From positions 87,272,311 through 87,336,310 of the forward strand of contig OY282560.1 of the NCBI GenBank assembly GCA_958295665.1: DNA of 64,000 bases, given 5' to 3'. Positions 1-9,703 of this stretch are shown piece after piece. Source of the stretch: Tipula vernalis. Lineage: Eukaryota; Arthropoda; Insecta; Diptera; Tipulidae. A program made the translations under genes and the position numbers. Below the pieces are notes generated by a model. The model saw only the letters and a list, made by a program, of their open reading frames with translations. It did not search any database and was not told the DNA's origin. How positions within the stretch are numbered: the first letter of the stretch is position 1; the number at the start of each line of letters is the position of its first letter.

Positions 1-55
1 CAAAATATTGATTCCCGGCTCTAAAGAGACCGGCTTTTTAAAAAATAAATAAAGT

Positions 56-1776
56 TTAATTAATTATAATAAATGTAAAGAAAATAAAAGTGAAATAAAT
101 GTTTTTTTTATATTTTATATTAATTGAACAACATAAATCGCACTTGTTCATAATGCTTAGAAGATCATCGTATATTTCCCAGGTTTCATTATTTCTTTTA
201 ATAAATGAAATATAGCATAGTGTCCGGGATTCGTTAATTTGACTGTTTCGCAGCCAATATAACTTTCTCCCCAACTTAAGCTCTGATTCAATATCTTCAA
301 TTTTTATATTGTAATATTTGGTAGCATTAATTGGTTGAACATCAATAATTGCAAGGCCAGTATGTGTTTTAATATTTAAGCTACTGGGATTTTCAAACCA
401 TTGATGACAGTTGGTGCACGTAGCTCCATAAAATTTTAAGGCATTTTTAATGTTTCTCAAACTTTTTTCATTGAAGTTATTATAATCAATTGGCAAATAA
501 AAATTATCTTTTGTGTGTGGTTGAGAACAGGTTGGACACGCATAATCGATGGCAATTGAGCGCTTCATAAAAAATTCAATAATTTTGGAAATATTGCAAT
601 CTGTAGCTAAATCTATGTTGGAAGTAATTTCCTCTATATTAAAACATCTCAATAGTAAATGAGTTTTTTTTCTCAAGTTGGATTGAATTGCTCCATTAAT
701 TACAAAATAGTAAATGAAGTTAGAAAAATCTGTGGCGGTGCTCTGAATCTTATCGAATACGTGTTTATTGTCAATATAGCCAATATTCTGACAATATGTG
801 CTAGTGCATCAAAATCGCACGTATGAGTAATGGAGACTCGATAACCTTGATATATAAATGTACATATATCCATTTTGTAAAATATGATCAATATCAACTT
901 CCTCGATTTCCAATTCCTTCGCGACATTTTCTTTTTTCATTTCTTTATTTGTATATCTTGCCAAAACCCGCTTCCCCATATGCTTTGGAGAATCGAATAG
1001 CCTTATTCGTTTGTTCCAATGTTCTCTATTATTAATATTACTTACTTATTGTTCTAGTTTTTCTTTTATTTAATGTGGGAGTTGGTTTAGGTGCATTAGA
1101 AATATCTATTGCATTAACGAGTAGCTCTATTTTTTTTTTCATTAAGGCAATGAATCTCCCAGCTCTCAAAAATTGTTTCTCTATATAAATATGCTTCACG
1201 TGTCGGAACCACAATTCCACGTTTGAATTTGAAAGCCGTCCTTCTATATTTAGATAGTTCGAGAAGCAGATATACCATAATGGAAGATATGTGAAATACC
1301 TATGAATAGTAAATAACACAAATTCTTTTCAATAAAATGGCTAATATTTCGATATTCCACCTGCGAAATATATCGTACACATCGCAATCTTCAACGAGGT
1401 CATCGCGCTTCAATGCTTCAGACCTCATTTTGGCTCATTTCTAATCCAACATTATGAGCTTTTTTTTAATGAAATTCGTCTCTTTCCCCTTATTTGCTCG
1501 TAAACTTTATGGCCTTCATGGGACCCACAATTTTCGCCTATAACAAATACTTTCATCATATGTTCTGGAGTTATTATTATTTTATATTTCTGAGAATGTG
1601 TTGCATATTTACATTTCCCGTAAGCTACGATATTTGGTTGAAAGGAACTTGGATGGCAAATAGTGTCATAAGAGATTACACACGGATTTTTATGATATAT
1701 TAAAGTATCAGATACAGCTAATCTGATACTTTCTTCTTGTCTAGGGAATGCCGAGTCAATAAAACAAACAAATATT
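56..1776 (-). pseudogene. Decayed TE-type gene with C19 (USP)-like peptidase part
   Basis: Read on the minus strand, several open segments line up as one decayed gene. (1) About 1776-1441 holds a cysteine/histidine-rich stretch (GKCKYATHS ... CGSHEGH) followed by EQIRGKRR, a DNA-binding-like layout seen in multicopy insect TE proteins. (2) 1428-1300 (MRSEALKRDDLVED) continues it in another frame. (3) 1319-1038 contains YLPLWY and SNSNVELWFRHVKH, a pattern I associate with the same TE-like family. (4) 927-700 contains HTCDFDAL, which looks like the catalytic Cys box of C19 ubiquitin-specific peptidases. (5) 676-56 has paired cysteines (CPTC, CTNC) and ends with a His-box-like CYISFIKR then WEIYDD, but with Cys where the catalytic His would sit. 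At least three frameshifts separate the segments, one near 715-735. Family assignment is inference from motif recognition; inactivity is clear from the breaks. Confidence 0.5.
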
Positions 1777-2009
1777 TAAATCCGGAAAATGAATTAAACA
1801 AAATCATGCTAACGGCAAAAACTTGAATTGTTGAAATAGAATGACCAAAGGGTGCCAGAGTCAATATAAAACGAAAATTCACAAAGAGATCCTCACTGTT
1901 CAACTACACTGTTCAACTACTACTTTCCCAATTTTTTTTCCGGAATTTTTCTCTATTTTTACTTCATTCATCTTCTCTTTTTACTTATTATTCTACTTTT
2001 AATTCTATA

Positions 2010-2310
2010 CTCACTCCACCGCACACATATGTTGGCTTCTACACAACATGATTGCATATTCGGCTAAACTTAGACATCTCTAATAAGGCTTATCATTCAC
2101 CATCGAATCGCCACTACACAATTTTAGAGCAATATTTTTTTTTCACCATAAATAAATCTATGTTCACTCCACCGCATACATATGTTGGCTTTTGCAAAAC
2201 ATGAAATAGGGTCCAAACAATATGATTGCGTATTCCGTTAAACTTAGACATCTCTAATAAGGCTTGTCATTGACCCTAGAATCGCCACTTCACCACTACA
2301 CAATTTTAGT
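2010..2310. repeat. Direct duplication, two diverged copies of about 120-150 bp
   Basis: Positions 2010-2128 and 2162-2310 repeat the same text: CTCCACCGCA, CATATGTTGGCTT, AACTTAGACATCTCTAATAA and GAATCGCCACT recur in order. The second copy carries small extra segments (about 2203-2220 and 2290-2300). No coding content is seen. Confidence 0.85.
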
Positions 2311-2339
2311 GTAGCGAATAATTTACACTTTTTAGCCTT

Positions 2340-3030
2340 TGTAAGGTTTTTTGTCAATTCGTCAGAAACTTCACGCTGCCGAACCTAATCACCAATTCAA
2401 CTTTCTAATCAATACTTCACCTAACTCCAAATCTACCCTTGAATAATTCCCTAACCGAACAGCTCAACGACTTCAACTCTACTTAGCTCGAACCAAATCT
2501 CAACCATCTGCTCAACTCTATTCTTATTGGCCAACCCAATCGCAAAATTAACTCGATTCGAAAGCTACTTGTGTATGTAAGAACTCAAATCAATCTAAAC
2601 TCCCACTAAACCATAAACTCGGCCCTAAATTAATCCCTTACCATACTATAGTACCATCATATCCTTAAACAATCATTCCATCTTACCATTATTCCATCAT
2701 ACCATCATGGTACTATATCATACAATCATACCATCGTACCATAGTAACGTCGAACCATCACAACATACCTTCGAACCACATACCATCATATGATTGTAAC
2801 ATCGTACCATCATACCATCGTACCATCATACCTTCACCATCATACCATCATATACCACCATCACAATCACACCATTCGTATATACAAACCATCATACCAT
2901 TATACCATCATACCATTATGCATCATACAACTCAACTTCAACTTAACCAGCCAATTGACCCCTAACGTAACCTTCAAATCAACCCCAAACTCAATGCCCA
3001 AATCAATAATCAAACAAACATATAAAAACA
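2340..3030. repeat. Simple-repeat tract: CAACTCAACTTC-type then ACCATCATACC-type
   Basis: 2370-2640 is a degenerate tract rich in AACTCAACT and similar words. 2640-2930 is an ACCATCAT/ACCATCGT microsatellite-like tract. 2926-3022 returns to CAACTCAACTTCAACTTAAC text. The open frame here is only repeat translation. Inverted relatives lie at 19690-19970 and 24020-24230. Confidence 0.85.
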
Positions 3031-3329
3031 ATTCGTAAATGGTGTTTTAGGTCAATTCATATCTGATTCGTCTCTTGACGTACAGTTCCCAAAAGCAGAA
3101 GAAGAAACAAAAGAAAGAAGTTCAAAAATTGTAGGAAAATAAAATAAATTCACAAAATGTTAAAGACGTGTGACAATTTTGTGATTAAATAATTTTTTTC
3201 GTGTTTTCCTATAAACAACATAGACATCTGACGTACACTAGTAAAACTAAAGATAAATTTAGCAAGTATTATTTTAATTCATCAGAGCCAACTTTGATGT
3301 AGTTTTCAAAATGAAAGGTTGAAAAATAT

Positions 3330-3773
3330 TGTGACGGTGACACCTAGTGTGTAATAGAATAAGTTAAAAATTAATAGCTCAATGTTAAACTGTTCTAAAT
3401 GGAATTTTCCATGATAAAACTGTTCTACACTATTCTAACTAGAAAAATCATGAGCTTTCTAGAAGTTTGGTTTGTGTATATAAAAAGGCGGTCGAAATCG
3501 AATTGGATCAGTAATATTTGGTACGCGATAGTATAAAGATTAAAAGGAATTAAAAAGTGATTTAGAAAGTGTTGTAGTGCGATAAATAAAGTAAAAGTGA
3601 TCAGTAAAAGTTAAGAATAATTTATATAAAGTGATTTTGTGAATTTTTATTGATAAACTGTGTTGTAATAAATTTTGTGAAATAAATAAATTCGTTGGTG
3701 ATAAATTGAATTGAGTTTGTATTATTCACAATCCAGTGATACGAACCTTGATTGACAAGGCAAAAACGTAACA
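3330..3773 (+). repeat. 5' LTR
   Basis: 444 bp, TGTGACGGTGACACC ... AAACGTAACA. It contains a TATA box and several AATAAA-type signals in its 3' half. Matches the 3' LTR at 442 of 444 positions by eye. Confidence 0.96.
3477..3485 (+). promoter_or_regulatory. LTR TATA box
   Basis: TATATAAAA lies about 148 bp into the LTR, followed by AGGCGGTCG. The same motif is at 8902-8910 in the 3' LTR. Placement fits an LTR polymerase II promoter; the start site is not determined. Confidence 0.7.
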
Positions 3774-3793
3774 ATTTGGTGACAGCGGTGGGA
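3774..3793 (+). other. Putative primer-binding site
   Basis: The sequence directly after the 5' LTR, ATTTGGTGACAGCGGTGGGA, is where a tRNA 3' end would prime minus-strand DNA synthesis. The TGG start fits a CCA-ending tRNA. I cannot name the tRNA by eye. Confidence 0.5.
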
Positions 3794-3816
3794 TTGTGAA
3801 TAAAAAGATAAAGAAA

Positions 3817-5268
3817 ATGATTCTCAACGAATTAAAAGTTCCAGAATTAAAAAGAGAACTAGAGAAACGGGGTTTGGCTACTGATGGTACTAAAGCAGCT
3901 TTACAAGCGCGACTACGTGAGGCCATGCAGAACGAAGGGCTGGACGAGGAACATCATGATTTCGGAGAGAAAGTAACGGATGCGGCAACCGTAGAGCAGA
4001 AAGCAGAAGATAAACAACCGTTGGTCGAAAAGACACAAGAACATTCTGGAAGTTTCGATTTGTCGCAGTTAGTAGCTGCTATGAACCAGATGACGGGACA
4101 GATGAGTCTAATGAAACAACAAAACGAACGACAGCTAGGAGAAATTAAATACGAAATGAAAGAACAGATGGGCGAAATTAGACAGTCAAACCAAATTATA
4201 GAGCGTCAGATGGGGGAAATCGCCGAAGGTCAAAAGAATATGGACGAGAAAATTCAAGAATTATCTACTAACATACACGGCGAAGTGGAGAAGCTGCAAA
4301 TGGAGATTCAAAAGGTTGACGAAAAATTAGAAACGAAGGTTCAACATGTTGAAGAGAAATTGCAAACGGAGATTCAACAGGTTGAAGGAAAATTAGAAAT
4401 GAAGGTTCAACAAGTTGTGGAAAAATTTCAACGCCTCGAGAAAGATCTAACTGATGTCAAGGCAAGTGGAACAACGACGCAAGTGGTTCAAACCGTTCAA
4501 TCGATTAAATTAAAGCCACCAACATTCGACGGTACAACATCTTTCGGCATTTTCAAATTTCAATTTGAAACGGCAGCCAATCAAAACCGTTGGAATGATG
4601 AACATCTTGTCGCAGCGTTAATAGTGGCCCTTAAAGGTGAAGCAGCGGAGGCCTTACAAACAATCCCGGAAAAAGATCGCAACAGTTATCTCGAAATTAT
4701 GAAGGCGCTGGATCGGAAGTACGGCAGTGACCACAAGCGGGAAATCTTTCGTATGGAATTGAAAAGCCGCTATCAAAAGGGAGGAGAATCGCTACAGGAA
4801 TTTTCATCGGCAATTGAGCGATTAGTACATCTAGCACATACCAGTACATCGGCCGATTATATGGAAAGGCTAAAAATTGACGCATTCATTGACGGCATTC
4901 GAGATTCAGAGACACGCAGGGCGGTGATGTTGTCACCTAAAGCAACCTTTGCGGAAACCATCGCTTGTGCGTTAACAAATGAAACTGCACAAGCCATCAC
5001 CAAACCGTCAATGAAAATACGCCGAGTAGAAATCGATACAAGCATAAACAACGAGCGGTCAACACCAAGATACCGAGATGGAAGCGGCAAAATCAAATGT
5101 TGGGCATGTGATAAGGTCGGTCACATCTCTCGCGACTGCTGGGAATTAAGAAGAAAAAGGGGAAGATCACCATCTCCTATGCAGCGACGACCAAGCGGGG
5201 AGCAGGCAGTGGCTAGGCAAGAAGGCCAAATGACGGCGGAGCCGTTAAACTACAACGAGTCAGCTTAA
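3817..5268 (+). CDS. gag: Gag polyprotein with N-terminal SAP domain and zinc knuckle
   Basis: 483 residues from the first ATG (aagaaaATGa); the frame is open a little further upstream but without ATG. Residues about 1-35 (MILNELKVPELKRELEKRG ...) form a SAP domain, a nucleic-acid-binding helix-turn-helix-like fold. Residues about 100-215 are heptad-rich coiled coil with repeats of the type VEEKLQTEIQQ. Residues about 225-395 resemble the Ty3/Gypsy capsid (FDGTTSFGIFKFQFE ..., then FIDGIRD). A CCHC zinc knuckle CWACDKVGHISRDC sits at about 428-441, followed by an Arg/Ser-rich tail. Gag forms the particle that packages the RNA. The last 52 bp overlap the pol frame and contain the frameshift signal. 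The frame is intact. A SAP domain at the Gag N-terminus is less usual than the capsid and zinc-knuckle parts. Confidence 0.95.
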   Translation: MILNELKVPELKRELEKRGLATDGTKAALQARLREAMQNEGLDEEHHDFGEKVTDAATVEQKAEDKQPLVEKTQEHSGSFDLSQLVAAMNQMTGQMSLMKQQNERQLGEIKYEMKEQMGEIRQSNQIIERQMGEIAEGQKNMDEKIQELSTNIHGEVEKLQMEIQKVDEKLETKVQHVEEKLQTEIQQVEGKLEMKVQQVVEKFQRLEKDLTDVKASGTTTQVVQTVQSIKLKPPTFDGTTSFGIFKFQFETAANQNRWNDEHLVAALIVALKGEAAEALQTIPEKDRNSYLEIMKALDRKYGSDHKREIFRMELKSRYQKGGESLQEFSSAIERLVHLAHTSTSADYMERLKIDAFIDGIRDSETRRAVMLSPKATFAETIACALTNETAQAITKPSMKIRRVEIDTSINNERSTPRYRDGSGKIKCWACDKVGHISRDCWELRRKRGRSPSPMQRRPSGEQAVARQEGQMTAEPLNYNESA

Positions 5269-5303
5269 AGGGGCAGAAGCTGACTCCCACAACCGATTGC
5301 CCC
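5244..5303 (+). promoter_or_regulatory. -1 ribosomal frameshift signal: slippery heptamer plus H-type pseudoknot
   Basis: In the gag frame, codons read CCG TTA AAC, giving the heptamer G TTA AAC at 5244-5250, the same slippery sequence and phase known from equine arteritis virus. A 6-nt spacer (5251-5256) is followed by a perfect 10-bp stem, GAGTCAGCTT (5257-5266) with AAGCTGACTC (5277-5286). The 10-nt loop contains GGGGC (5270-5274), complementary to GCCCC at 5299-5303, which allows a second 5-bp stem and an H-type pseudoknot. Pol lies in the -1 frame and is closed upstream by TAG at 5214, so the slip must occur in the 5217-5268 overlap, where this signal sits. Confidence 0.88.
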
Positions 5304-7232
5304 ATAACCTCCATCCGCGTTTCGAAAGTAGCAAGGGGCGGTGACAGCTTAACAATCAAAGGCGACATTGATGGCACGGATTGCATCATCACTCTGGATA
5401 CGGGAGCAAATCGCACGATTGTCCGTAAAGATCTGATCGATGGAGATGTACAACCAGCTAATGGATTGAAGTTACAAACAGCAACTGGAGATAGTTCAAT
5501 AATAAAAGGCAAAAAGATCGTGAAAATAAAAATCGGGAGAACTCTTTTCCAACACGAAGTACTGATTGCAGATATTGTGGATGAAGTCATAATGGGGATG
5601 GACTTCATGAGGGCAAATGGCTTCGTGGTGGATGTTGGACGAGGAGTTTTAAGTTACGATAACATCGAGTTGCCACTTCAATCTAGCAGTGCCGGAGCAA
5701 CTATCAGGCGAATTATTATTGATCATCGGGAGAAGCTGCCACCGAATTCGGAGACGATCCTATGGGGAAAATTGGAGGGAGGTTCTGGGTCACCCAGGTT
5801 GTGGGTTGTGGAAGCTAACGAAGAGGAGAACGGAGCCAAGGAAATTATAATCGGGAAAGCCCTAGTTAAACCAGACAACGACTATAGAGTACCAATTAGG
5901 ACTCTAAATCTCTCGGATAAGACGAAAACCATCAAGAAAGGGACAGTCATCGGAAAATGTAACGAGGTTTCAACTATAGTAAAGTGTGAACAGAGAAGTC
6001 CGGTTGAAAAAGCCGACATGCAAGGGCAGAAAGAAATGGTAGAACAACTTATGCAGAAATGGACCGAAGATCTTACCGAGGCACAGAAAAATTCTGCACA
6101 TCAACTACTCAAACGGTACACGTCCATATTCTGCAGTACATCGGATAATAACGGAAGGACCTCAATGGTAAAGCACCGCATTGATACGGGAGCAGAGATG
6201 CCAATTCGTCAACCACCCAGGAGACTACCTTTGGCAAAACAACAAGAAGTCAATCGAATGGTAACAGATATGCAGGCAGCAGGAGTAATTGAACCATCCA
6301 ATAGCCCATGGAGCTCACCGGTAGTATTGGTCGAGAAGAAGGACGGTAGCATGAGATTTTGCGTTGATTACCGAAAACTCAATGCTGTGACGAAAAAAGA
6401 TAGCTACCCACTGCCAAGGATCGATGACACGTTAGACACATTATCGGGTGCTCAAATATTTTCGACATTAGATTTACAAAGCGGCTATTGGCAGGTGGAA
6501 GTCCATGAGGAAGATCGCGAGAAAACAGCGTTCAGTGTGGGTAACGGACTTTGGCAATTTAATGTTATGCCGTTCGGATTATGTAATGCCCCTGCGACTT
6601 TTGAACGATTAATGGAGCGCGTGTTAAAGAGATTACATTGGAAGACTTGCCTAATATATCTGGACGACATCATCGTTATGGGGAAGGATTTTGACGAGCA
6701 TCTAAAGAACTTGGCGGAAGTTTTGGATCGGATACAGGCCGCCGGATTGAAGTTAAGTCCAAAGAAGTGTAAGCTGTTCAGAACTGAAGTCAAATATTTG
6801 GGTCATCTCGTAACGATTAATGGAATTCACACCGACGAAGAAAAGATCGCAGCGGTTAAGAACTGGCCAAGACCTAAAAATTTACACGAATTACGAAGCT
6901 TTCTCGGATTGTGCACCTATTATAGACGCTTCGTGCCAGGATTCGCCAACATCGCCAAGAGTTTACACGAGTTGACCAGGAAGAACAAGGCATTCGAATG
7001 GAAGAATGACCAGGAAGAAGCATTCGTGGAACTAAGGAGACGGTTGTGTGCCGCGCCAATCCTCGCGTACCCTATACCCAACGTGAAATTTATTTTGGAC
7101 ACCGATGCAAGTAATGACGGTATAGGAGGTGTGTTATCACAGAAAATTAATGGTCAAGAAAGAGTTATTGCGTACTTCTCCAAAACATTATCAAAACCGG
7201 AGCGTAATTACTGCGTGCAGAGGGACAAGTAG
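5251..7232 (+). pseudogene. pol: Pol, first part: protease, reverse transcriptase, start of RNase H
   Basis: This -1 frame is open from 5217 and would be entered at 5250. The protease active site is LDTGANRTIV at about 5397-5426. Reverse transcriptase spans about 6190-6830, with RFCVDYRKLNAVT, FNVMPFGLCNAPATF and the catalytic YLDDIIV at about 6655-6675. RNase H starts with ILDTDASNDGIGGVLSQ. The frame then ends early at TAG (7230-7232) after RNYCVQRDK. Aligned with the usual family layout, about 40 residues of RNase H are missing at this point and the downstream frame is shifted, so later catalytic acidic residues of RNase H are lost. Up to the break, no stops are present. Confidence 0.93.
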
Positions 7233-8743
7233 CACGCTGGATCGAACGTCTTCAAAGCTACGATTTCAAAATTGAACATCGGAAGGGAAGTGCACACAGA
7301 AATGCCGACGCATTATCAAGACGGCCGTGTCCAGTAGAATGTAAACATTGTGGCCATGTTGAAGCAAAGGAAGGCATCATCGACGTTAGGCTTACGCAAG
7401 TGCTGCCTGATGAGGAGTGGACCGACGAAATGATCAGGAAAGAGCAATTGGGTGATACGAATTTATCAGTTATAATGGAATGGAAGGAAAAGGAACACCG
7501 GCCAACTTGGAGCGAGATCGCGGACAAAACTCCCATTGTCAAGGCTTATTGGGCTCAATGGGATAGCCTCCGTCTTGAGAATGGCTGTTTAAAACGATTG
7601 TGGGAAAGCACGGATGGCAAAGTGAAGCAATTGTTGCTGGTGATACCAAAGTGCCGGATTGTAGAAATTCTGAATGAATATCATGGAGGAGCAAGTGGGG
7701 GTCACCTTGGAATTAATAAAACTCTAGCAAAGATACGCCAACGATTCTACTGGGCAGGATGTAGGCAGTCTGTGATAGAATGGTGCCAAAAATGTGACCA
7801 ATGTGCGGCGGTGAAGGGACCCGCACGCAAAAGTCGTGGAACCATGAAGCAATATAACGTTGGAGCACCATTCGAAAGAATTGCAATGGATGTAGCGGGC
7901 CCATTTCCCACCACTGAGAGCGGCAACAAATATGTGCTAGTAATCATGGATTATTTCAGCAAATGGCCGGAGGTGTACCCCATTCCCAATCAGGAGACGA
8001 CAACAATAGCTGATGCCGTGGTAAACAATTGGATTAGCAGATTTGGAGTGCCGATGGAGATTCATACCGATCAAGGACGGAATTTTGAATCGGTGGTGTT
8101 TCAAGAAATATGCCAGATGCTCGGTATAAATAAAACGAGAACAACGCCTTTGCATCCACAGTCTGACGGTATGGTGGAAAGATTCAATGGTACATTGGAG
8201 GAATATCTAGCAAAGGTCGTTGAGAAAAACCAACGCAACTGGGATCGACATATACCGATGTTTCTGATGGCCTATCGATCAGCTATACATGACACAACCG
8301 GAATGACACCAGCTAAAACGTTATTTGGAGATAATATACGGTTACCTGGAGATCTAAAGTTTGGGGCTGTACCATCATCGGCCTTATGTGGACAAGATTA
8401 CGTAGACCGAATGAAAGAGGAACTTAATGAGATTCATCAATTTGTACGGGAGAAAATACGGATGTCAAGTGACCGGATGAAGGCTCGATATGACATACGA
8501 GCAAATAATCAGGGCTTCCAGGAAGGGCAATTAGTATGGCTTCACAACCCGCAACGGAAAAAGGGATTATCACCGAAGCTACAACCAGCATGGGAAGGAC
8601 CTTACACTGTCATCACAAGGATGAACGACGTGGTTTATCGGATACGGAAGGGACATCGAGGTAAACCAAAGGTGGTGCATTTGGAGAGGCTGGCCTTGTA
8701 CAGAGGAGGTGATTTGGGTCCTATTCGGGACGAACAGGCCTAG
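7223..8743 (+). pseudogene. pol: Pol, second part: end of RNase H and integrase
   Basis: Open in a frame shifted relative to the first part; it resumes at GQVARWIERLQ, typical of the end of Ty3/Gypsy RNase H. Integrase follows with an HHCC zinc motif (GHLGINKT ... WCQKCDQC, about 7695-7805), then the D,D-35-E core: Asp in IAMDVAGPF, Asp in IHTDQGRNF and Glu in MVERFNGTLEE. A GPY/F-like module, AWEGPYTVITRMNDVVYRI, lies near the C-terminus. It ends at TAG 8741-8743. Integrase looks complete. It would insert the cDNA into the genome, but it is cut off from normal Gag-Pol synthesis by the upstream deletion. Confidence 0.92.
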
Positions 8744-8754
8744 GTGGGGGGTAG
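8743..8754 (+). other. Polypurine tract
   Basis: GGTGGGGGGTAG directly precedes the 3' LTR and overlaps the pol stop. This is the expected plus-strand primer position. Confidence 0.75.
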
Positions 8755-9198
8755 TGTGACGGTGACACCTAGTGTGTAATAGAATAAGTTAAAAATTAAT
8801 AGCTCAATGTTAAACTGTTCTAAATGGAATTTTCCATGATAAAACTGTTCTACACTATTCTAACTAGAAAAATCATGAGCTTTCTAGAAGTTTGGTTTGT
8901 GTATATAAAAAGGTGGTCGAAATCGAATTGGATCAGTAATATTTGGTACGCGATAGTATAAAGATTAAAAGGAATTAAAAAGTGATTTAAAAAGTGTTGT
9001 AGTGCGATAAATAAAGTAAAAGTGATCAGTAAAAGTTAAGAATAATTTATATAAAGTGATTTTGTGAATTTTTATTGATAAACTGTGTTGTAATAAATTT
9101 TGTGAAATAAATAAATTCGTTGGTGATAAATTGAATTGAGTTTGTATTATTCACAATCCAGTGATACGAACCTTGATTGACAAGGCAAAAACGTAACA
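8755..9198 (+). repeat. 3' LTR
   Basis: 444 bp, TGTGACGG ... GTAACA, followed by the ATAT target duplication. Only two substitutions from the 5' LTR were seen (GGCGG versus GGTGG after the TATA box; TTTAGAAAG versus TTTAAAAAG). Confidence 0.96.
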
Positions 9199-9204
9199 AT
9201 ATAT

Positions 9205-9699
9205 TGGACGGTGACACCTAGTGTGTAATAGAATAAGTAAAACTAATAGCTCAATGCTTACTGTACTAAATGGAATTTTCCATGATAAAAATTGTTACAT
9301 AATGTTTCTACGCTATTCCAACTGGAAAAGTCGTGAACTTTCGAGAAGCTTGGTTTGTGTATATAAAAAGGCGAACAAGATCGAATTGGATTATTAGTAT
9401 TTGGAACGCGATAGAGTAAACTTGTAAGATTATCAGTAATATTTGGTAAGCGATAGTATAAAGATTAAAAGGAATTAAAAAGTGATTTAAAAAAGTGTTT
9501 GAGTGTAAAATAAAAAGTAAAAGTGATCAGTAAAATTTAAGAATAATTTATATAAAGTGATTTTGTGAATTTTTATTGATAAACTGTGTTGTAATAAATT
9601 TTGTGAAATAAATAAATTCGTTGGAGATAAATTAAATTGATTTTGTATTATTCACAATCCAGTGATACGAACCTTATTTGACAAGGCAAAAACGTAACA
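9205..9699 (+). repeat. Older solo LTR of a related subfamily
   Basis: 495 bp, starting GGACGGTGACACCTAGTG and ending AACGTAACA. It is clearly homologous to the 444-bp LTRs but diverged. It carries an extra 50 bp or so in which the TATTTGG(A/T)ACGCGATAG segment is tandemly duplicated. ATAT lies on both sides (9201-9204 and 9700-9703 as A+TAT), so it keeps its own target duplication. No internal region is present, as expected after LTR-LTR recombination. Confidence 0.9.
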
Positions 9700-9703
9700 A
9701 TAT

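Larger units (their letters stand above)
3330..9198 (+). mobile_element. Ty3/Gypsy LTR retrotransposon, young but RNase H-deleted
   Basis: An element of 5869 bp bounded by two 444-bp LTRs that start TGTGAC and end GTAACA, flanked on both sides by the 4-bp target duplication ATAT (3326-3329 and 9199-9202). The order gag, protease, reverse transcriptase, RNase H, integrase defines Ty3/Gypsy. Integrase stops 11 bp before the 3' LTR, so there is no env. The LTRs differ at only two positions (in the region just after the TATA box and about 75 bp further on), so the insertion is recent. One deletion with a frameshift in RNase H makes this copy defective by itself. Confidence 0.97.

Noticed and set aside
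1494..1703. 69-residue plus-strand ORF rich in aromatic residues
   Set aside because: It is the antisense shadow of the minus-strand Cys/His-rich segment, which carries the recognisable motifs.
2790..3038. 82-residue His/Thr/Tyr-rich ORF
   Set aside because: Translation of the ACCATCAT simple repeat.
8744..8754. Possible env gene after integrase
   Set aside because: The 3' LTR begins 11 bp after the pol stop, leaving no room for env.
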